From NCBI GenBank assembly GCA_947034895.1, contig OX344763.1, positions 32,487,025-32,551,024 of the forward strand: a stretch of DNA of 64,000 bases. Direction: 5' to 3'. Origin of the DNA: Rhytidiadelphus loreus. Taxonomy: Eukaryota; Streptophyta; Bryopsida; Hypnales; Hylocomiaceae. Below, piece after piece: positions 58,200 through 64,000 of the stretch. The position numbers and the translations under genes are program-made. The notes under the pieces are model-generated. The model worked only from the letters and a program-made list of their open reading frames with translations, was not told where the DNA came from and did not search any database. Positions within the stretch are counted from its first letter, which is position 1, and the number at the start of each line of letters is the position of its first letter.

Positions 58200-60915
58200 A
58201 CACCATTGCACATCCTTGAATTTAGGATTCTCTACTTTCCTATTATACCAAAAAACTCACTACAAACTTATGAGTCACTCACTCATTAATAGAAAGGGAC
58301 TTACTATGGCAATAATTGTAATTTAAACAATAGAAAAAATCATCTTTTTTCTTATAGTATAAATCATTTGCTTAAGAAAATCCAAGAACTCTCATTGGAG
58401 GTCAAACTAAGGTGGGTGGCTCTAAAAGCGACACTTTAAGGGTTGTTGGGCCTTTTTGATGGATTTTAGATGCGTAAAAGTATTTTCCCTTATTTCTCAC
58501 TTGAAGAGGAATTGATGTGGAATCTAAACCAACTGGTTTTATATTTTTTGGAGCTTTTATGAATTAGTTTTGAGTTTTCAAAGAATTCTACCATAGGTAC
58601 CTATTTGTAACTTCCAGCCCTAGCAAAACCTACTCTTAAATGGTCTGAAAAAAGATATGGCTTTATCAAAAACAAGCATTGAGGCATGCAAAAAATAATA
58701 GATAAGGTTCCTCAATGTGAACTTTACTAAAACTTGAATGAAAGCTTGAATTAATTATTATTTCAGATTTTTTAGCATATGTAGGAAGGTAGTTGGGCTA
58801 TTAATTCTCATTTTGAAAAAAATTAATGAACGCCTATCCCATTAATTAGAAATGGACCTACAATGGCTTTTAAACCAACCTTTAAAGAAGTATGAACCAT
58901 CCATTGGAGAAGAATGAACCAACTCTTCTTCTTCTCTGACATAATCAATAGTCCATCATGTATCCACTTTTGAGGCACCTAGAGGACGGTTTGAAGAAGA
59001 GGGGCGGTTTTAGAGCACACTACTATACTATGTAAAATCTCTCTTTTTCACACAAAATTTTAAAGATGAATATCTATACTTCTATCTTATATGGAAGAAT
59101 TTTTTATCAACCATCGGACACTTTAAGGGTGCCACAACGTAACATGGTTAATCCATATTACACTCACAATTGAACAAAAAGAATGGACATAACATGGTCA
59201 ATTCACATTGGCCACACTTTCAATGGAACATAGATATGGTAGGGCAAATTCACCCTTTCATATACACTCTAAATAATTTTTCAATTGTGTCCCCTATTTG
59301 AATTGAAATGTTGAACAAGTTTAGATATGAGACACAATTGAGAAAGGGGGTTCATAATGGGTATGTATACTTTAATTCAACAAAGGCTAGTGTAGAAATA
59401 AAGGTGTGAACATGACAAGTTTGCCCATTCTACAATTACTATACAATACTAGAAAAAGATATGACATGGAAAATTCTCCATAGCTATACTTTCAATTCAA
59501 CATTCTAAAAGGATATGATATTGCACATTTTCCTTGTCATTTAATAATTTAATATAGAAAGGTATAAGACATGGTCACTTCACCCTTACTAAGTTTACAA
59601 TTCAACAATAAAAAAACATAATTAACTTTACCAATTCATCCCTCTCATACATTAATGACTCATTCAACTAGAAAAAGAACTTTACATTGTTAAATATATT
59701 TAATCAATGCAAATATGGATTGTAAGGCAATCAAAAAGAAACATAACATGTTGAATTTTGTCTTTCCTCACTTTATTGACTCTATTGTAAAAATGACCTA
59801 ACATATAGGGTTTGTAATTTGACACAACAAATTATAAGTTGTAGATTGGACAGGAGTTCAAATTTATTATGGAGTTTTTGTAAAATTTTAATTCTATTGA
59901 AACTCTAAAATTTTCATAATTATCACTTTATTATAATGACAGGTATATGAGATATATATAAAAAATTGAATTTACTAATTGATACTCCGTATTTGCCAAT
60001 TCATTGATAATAAAGCATCTAGGAAATAATTAAGTCTGTCAATCGACATGAAATGCACAATACTCTAAATTCTAGAATGAGAATGTTATACATGAAATTT
60101 TCTTATTTAATTTTTTTTTAATTATGTGTATAAAATTAACAACTACATTATTTGAATCACTGAATTTAATTAAATCTTTATTTATTAATTTAAAAGATTG
60201 AAATTTGTATGGTTTTATACTTGGAAATATGGGTCTCTGTAAAAATGTTAAGTATGCTTTGATACAAAAATCCAAGTTTAGAAAATAAATAAAACAACTC
60301 CCTTCAAAAGACTGGACTATTTTTATTCTAAAAATAACCTTTAAAAACGAGTCCTTTTTAGATTTTTGAGTTAAAATAAATCATTTACTCCTAACCATCT
60401 AACCGACCACATATATTGTTGATGTAAAATTTTGAGTTTGTTTTCGTATGGGCAGTTGAATTCCTTCACCCATTTCCAAAAACATTACGGGAAGTAATGA
60501 AGGTTAACTATTAGAAGTTTTTATTTTTCACTGAAAAAGGTAAATATTTGATTTTTGAGAGGTCCTCAAAGGCAAATATGTAGCATTAGTGGGAGTGTAA
60601 AGCCTTCCAATTTATTTTCATTTCCCCACTTTGAACAAATCTTGCTAATTTCACTTGATTTGAGATCTAAAAAAATTATACTATCCATTTGATTTGAAAA
60701 TAGTCCCAATGGAAAAACAAAATCATTTTTATGATTTTCACCATTGAAAATTTAAACATTAAAGTGTTAATTTGGAGTTGTTTGTGATTTTTACTTATAA
60801 AAAAAAATCATTTCAACAATTGCAAGTGGATTGTGTAATTAGTTTGATAGCTCTTCATTTGAACTCAAGGTTTTTGGAAGTGCATTTTAGTGTGTTAACA
60901 CAATTTCCAATTTTT
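58200..60915. other. AT-rich intergenic DNA
   Basis: No gene. GCTCTAAAA(C/G)CG motifs at 58421 and 59008 (inverted), and similar ones at 27988 and 53705, mark another dispersed repeat. Confidence 0.45.
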
Positions 60916-60918
60916 TTA

Positions 60919-61016
60919 TGTCACCTCCAATTCCCAAAAAACTCTTATATGCAAGTTCCTCAAACATTGTGCTTGAGAAATTTACATATAAGAGTTTTTT
61001 GGTGTTGGAGGTGACA
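60919..61016. mobile_element. 98-bp hairpin MITE with TA target (Stowaway/mariner-like)
   Basis: TGTCACCTCCAA and CAAAAAACTCTTATATG pair with CATATAAGAGTTTTTTG and TTGGAGGTGACA. Flanks TA at 60917-60918 and 61017-61018. The stem is nearly complete around an ACATTGTGC loop. Confidence 0.8.
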
Positions 61017-61228
61017 TACATTTTTCTTGTTATAATTTCACATTTCCTATGCAATTTCACACCCAAAACTAAAATTTACACTAATAAGCAAGCTCTTTGG
61101 ACATCTAATAGTTAGATTTTGTAATTTTTTGCTTCATTGGGGAAAAGCTATAAAACCATGCTCTTTTTTCAAAGGAAAAACACTTAAAAAGGCTTAGACA
61201 TTTGGGGGTAAAGAGAAAGTTGCTATTA

Positions 61229-61357
61229 TGTGAGCATAGGAGTGTGAGCCTATGAGCTTAGAATACTTTACACCTATAATGTGTGGTATATATATTATAG
61301 GTACCTATATTGTTGACTTAATGCTCAGAAGTTTGCATTCTTGGGCTCACATACTAG
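61229..61357. mobile_element. Possible MITE with TATGTGAGC ends
   Basis: TATGTGAGCATAGGAGTG and, inverted, TATGTGAGCCCAAGAATG lie 128 bp apart, and the arms share TGAGC further in. CTA occurs just outside both ends. Moderate similarity only. Confidence 0.4.
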
Positions 61358-62063
61358 CACCGTTGTGATCTATGTAAATATTTTTTGTTGAAAATTTAAA
61401 ATTGAATTTTGTTCCAATACATTCATAAAGTATAACATCTTCTATTTTTACTTTTTTATTTTAAAAAACAACAACTCCATCTTGGTATTAGAAGACTTTA
61501 ATCCATATGCAATTGTTCAATTGTGACGTAGTTAAGGTTATATTTTAATTATCGATTAAAACTTAAAGTTTGTAAAAAGTTTATTTGAAATTATAAGAAG
61601 CTCTATAACTTTCACATCACTAATTCATACAGAATGAATCAAAGCTTTATATATAGGCATAATAATAATCTATCAGAATTGTTTTTTTTAATTATTTCAA
61701 TTTCTTTTGTTTTTTTGTTTTGCTAGGCTAAATTGCATTTCATGCTTGAGGTGGTGTAACTTTTACTCCTAGGCACCAAATGAAGAAAATTATATTCCTA
61801 TAAAGTTGCCATTTCTAGTACAAGTATTGAATTTCTATCTTTAATAAAAGTTATTATATTCCTATAACTGTACCATTTCTATCTTTAATAAAAATTTCAA
61901 GAAGTCATGTCAAAAATTGACATTACACGAGCATGCTTGAAATCCCAAGTGTCTCACACCTACTTCTATATAACAATTTTTCTAAGAATGAAAATAAAGA
62001 TTGTGTTTTCTAAAAAATTTTCTTCAAATTTTCAACCCAATTCTTCAACATAAAAAATCTTAA

Positions 62064-62845
62064 TCCCTAAAATTCTTTAACTATGTTTTCACTAAAAACG
62101 CTCCAAAATTGTCATTTCTAGTTAAGTATCAAATTAGAAGAAAAAAAATTTCAAAACATTTAACCATAGGATCTTATAGTATGCTTGTTTGAGAAGATGT
62201 GGAAAAAATTTCAGAAATTTTCATTGTACAAATTGCAAGATATTAGTGTTTGAATTGACAAAAATCCTTTATTCAAGGCAAGTTGTCTACATGCTTGAAA
62301 TTTTTTAGATAATTTGGAATTGTACAACACATAGAAAAAAATAGTAAATAGAATGAATTCAAAATACTAAGTTGTTAAGATTTTAGTTATGGAATTGAAA
62401 AATGTCAATCCCTATGGTTTCAATGTTGTAATAAACAGTTTACATCCTATGATTTTATTTTTTTCAAAAAATATTGAAAATTGAGATAAATAAAGGACTT
62501 CAAAGTTTATTTTAGAGTAGAGAATCTGTAACTACCCACAATCAAAAACTCCTCATAACTTTTGACTCATTAATCAAAATGGAATAATTTAAATCTTTCC
62601 ACGTATATAGAAATCTAAAAAAACAATTTCAATTTTTTCCTTCTGAATTTTTTATAGAGAAAATAACTACATATCATACAATAACTTTTTAACCATGTCG
62701 TCAAAAGTTATGAAAAATGTTGGGCCTTAAATAAAAACCTTGTCCGCATATTGTATGAAAATTTCAAAGAAAAAAAAAATTCCACTTGTAGTAAGCTGCC
62801 CAAAATCACTATGTTGCCAAAAAATGCAGTTTGGTACTTTAGGGG
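62064..62845 (-). mobile_element. TTAA-type element A, inverted copy without nested insert
   Basis: TTAA at 62060-62063 and 62846-62849. Its left part (CCCTAAAATTCTTTAACTAT, GTTTTCACTAAAAACGCTCC) matches the inverted right end of 25927-27757, and its right part the inverted left end. At about 62160-62175 it reads through GATCCTATGGTTAAATG (inverted), where the other copy holds element B. Confidence 0.7.
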
Positions 62846-62849
62846 TTAA

Positions 62850-63728
62850 CCTTAATCTTAGTAGTGCCAAAATGTTAAGTTAAGAAGATTCAAAGGCAAA
62901 AAATCTAGTGGTGGAAGGTGCAAAAAAACTTGTTTTTTTCACTTTAATGCAGATATCTAGCAATCTACATAGTCAAAGTTTTTGAAATTTCTACCACACA
63001 TTCTTATACTAGTCTAGTGTAAAATCCCATGGTTAGATGTGCAAAAAGCAAATAATTACAAAAACAAAAGAAAACAAAAGAAAATAAAGTTTTGAACCTT
63101 GCAATATAAATGATTGTTTTGAGTGTTCTTTGATAGAAAAAATGGACTTTCGGGTTAAATAACTTATTTTTGATTCAAAGATTAGTAAAGATATGCAACT
63201 TAGCTATTGCTCTTTGAATACAAATCTAGATTCCTAAACACGAAATTGCCTTTACATAGTTATACAATGTAGAAATAATTTTCAAGCACTGTGAATTGGA
63301 GATCAAAAGAGCCCTGGCTAATACATTTTGTACAAAAATAAATATATGTTACAACCACTATAAGTATGTATATCTCCAATTTGAAGGGGCCAATGGACCA
63401 TTGTATTCAAATACTTTAATATTTAAACTAATTAGATTACAAAAACATTAATTTTGTCTTAGACACAACATAGAAAGTTAGTATATATTAATAGTTGATA
63501 ATAATTTAGGAATGATGATGAGCAAAATTTCAAGAAGTAATATAAACTATGTATTTGAAAATAATACACACAATCTTATTAAATGTGAGAATGACTATTT
63601 AATCAACTCCCACTTCTTTTTTTAATATCGGAATTAAAGCCATATTAATTCATATGTCATTTAAGATTAGCATTATCTTTTTTAAATTATGTTTCATTGT
63701 GTCATTAGGACTAAAGAAAGTGTATTCT
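62850..63728. other. AT-rich DNA, no gene
   Basis: 62880-63050 repeats, inverted, the segment of element A with ATCTTATACTAGTCTAG and TCAAAGTTTTTGAAATTTC. Otherwise featureless. Confidence 0.4.
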
Positions 63729-63732
63729 TTAA

Positions 63733-64000
63733 CCCTGGAGCGCTCTGACGTCCATTTTCTGGACGATGAACAAATTTAGATCCTTGTTTTTGTCTCATTC
63801 TTGCTTGGATGAAAGTCATCCTATTTTTTGGTGATACTTTATCAAGTTGTTGCCCTATCCATCGGTTGGATTTGGTGTTATTAGAATATATACATTTCTA
63901 AAATTACAAATGTGGAAGTATGTCAAGTGGTCAATTTGCATTGACTTCAGTTCAAAACTAGATGTGCAAAACTGAGGTCAAAGATGTAAAGGTCACAAAA
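63733..64000. mobile_element. Left end of a TTAA-type element leaving the window
   Basis: TTAA (63729-63732) is followed by CCCTGGAGCGCTCTGACG and the hairpin CGTCCA-TTTTC-TGGACG (63749-63765). Compare CCCTGGATCGCC at 57461. Confidence 0.55.

Overview
This window is nuclear DNA of a land plant. Introns begin GT and end AG, a chloroplast-type lysine-pathway enzyme and a group C plant bZIP factor are split into small exons, and there is a eukaryotic tRNA-Ile. Genes sit in two visibly more GC-rich islands (about 1-6.1 kb and 14.2-36.8 kb). Long AT-rich stretches around them are packed with decayed transposons, MITEs and local tandem arrays. This looks like a large repeat-rich genome, perhaps a non-seed plant, but the species cannot be fixed from the sequence.

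Layout. 1-5.1 kb (+): the 3' part of a long multi-exon gene. Its exons can be joined in frame into one protein with a ParB-like motif, a decayed amino-methyltransferase-like domain, a long acidic disordered part and an FCP1/NIF-type HAD domain lacking key catalytic residues. 5.2-6.1 kb (+): an unrecognised two-exon gene. 6.7-11.2 kb: a dead FAR1/MULE-like transposase gene interrupted by a 1.45-kb CACTA-type element and by a MITE carrying three TGACGTGG boxes. 16.2-18.75 kb (-): a complete eight-exon chloroplast 4-hydroxy-tetrahydrodipicolinate reductase gene of lysine synthesis. 29.3 kb (-): tRNA-Ile(AAU). 30.7-31.4 kb (-): an intronless, highly charged protein with a CHZ-like motif. 33.95-35.87 kb (-): a complete four-exon group C bZIP transcription factor.

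From 36.9 kb to the end I find no convincing protein gene. The most informative structures are these. (1) TTAA-flanked, CCCY-terminated elements resemble piggyBac/Kolobok-type MITEs. One insertion at 26.7-27.65 kb is confirmed by an empty site in a second copy of its host repeat at 62.1-62.8 kb. Many ends of this kind carry a small hairpin whose sequence differs while its pairing is kept. (2) Two near-identical inverted foldback elements at 42.9 and 49.4 kb have 10-bp target-site duplications, like foldback MULEs. (3) A roughly 340-bp satellite-like array at 41.1-45.5 kb contains MITE insertions whose target duplications can be read against neighbouring monomers. (4) There are several other local arrays at 21.2, 32.0, 48.9, 53.8 and 56.6 kb.

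The genes do not form a pathway. The link I can suggest is that a bZIP-type TGACGTGG box lies upstream of the bZIP gene in sequence resembling the MITE at 10.6 kb.
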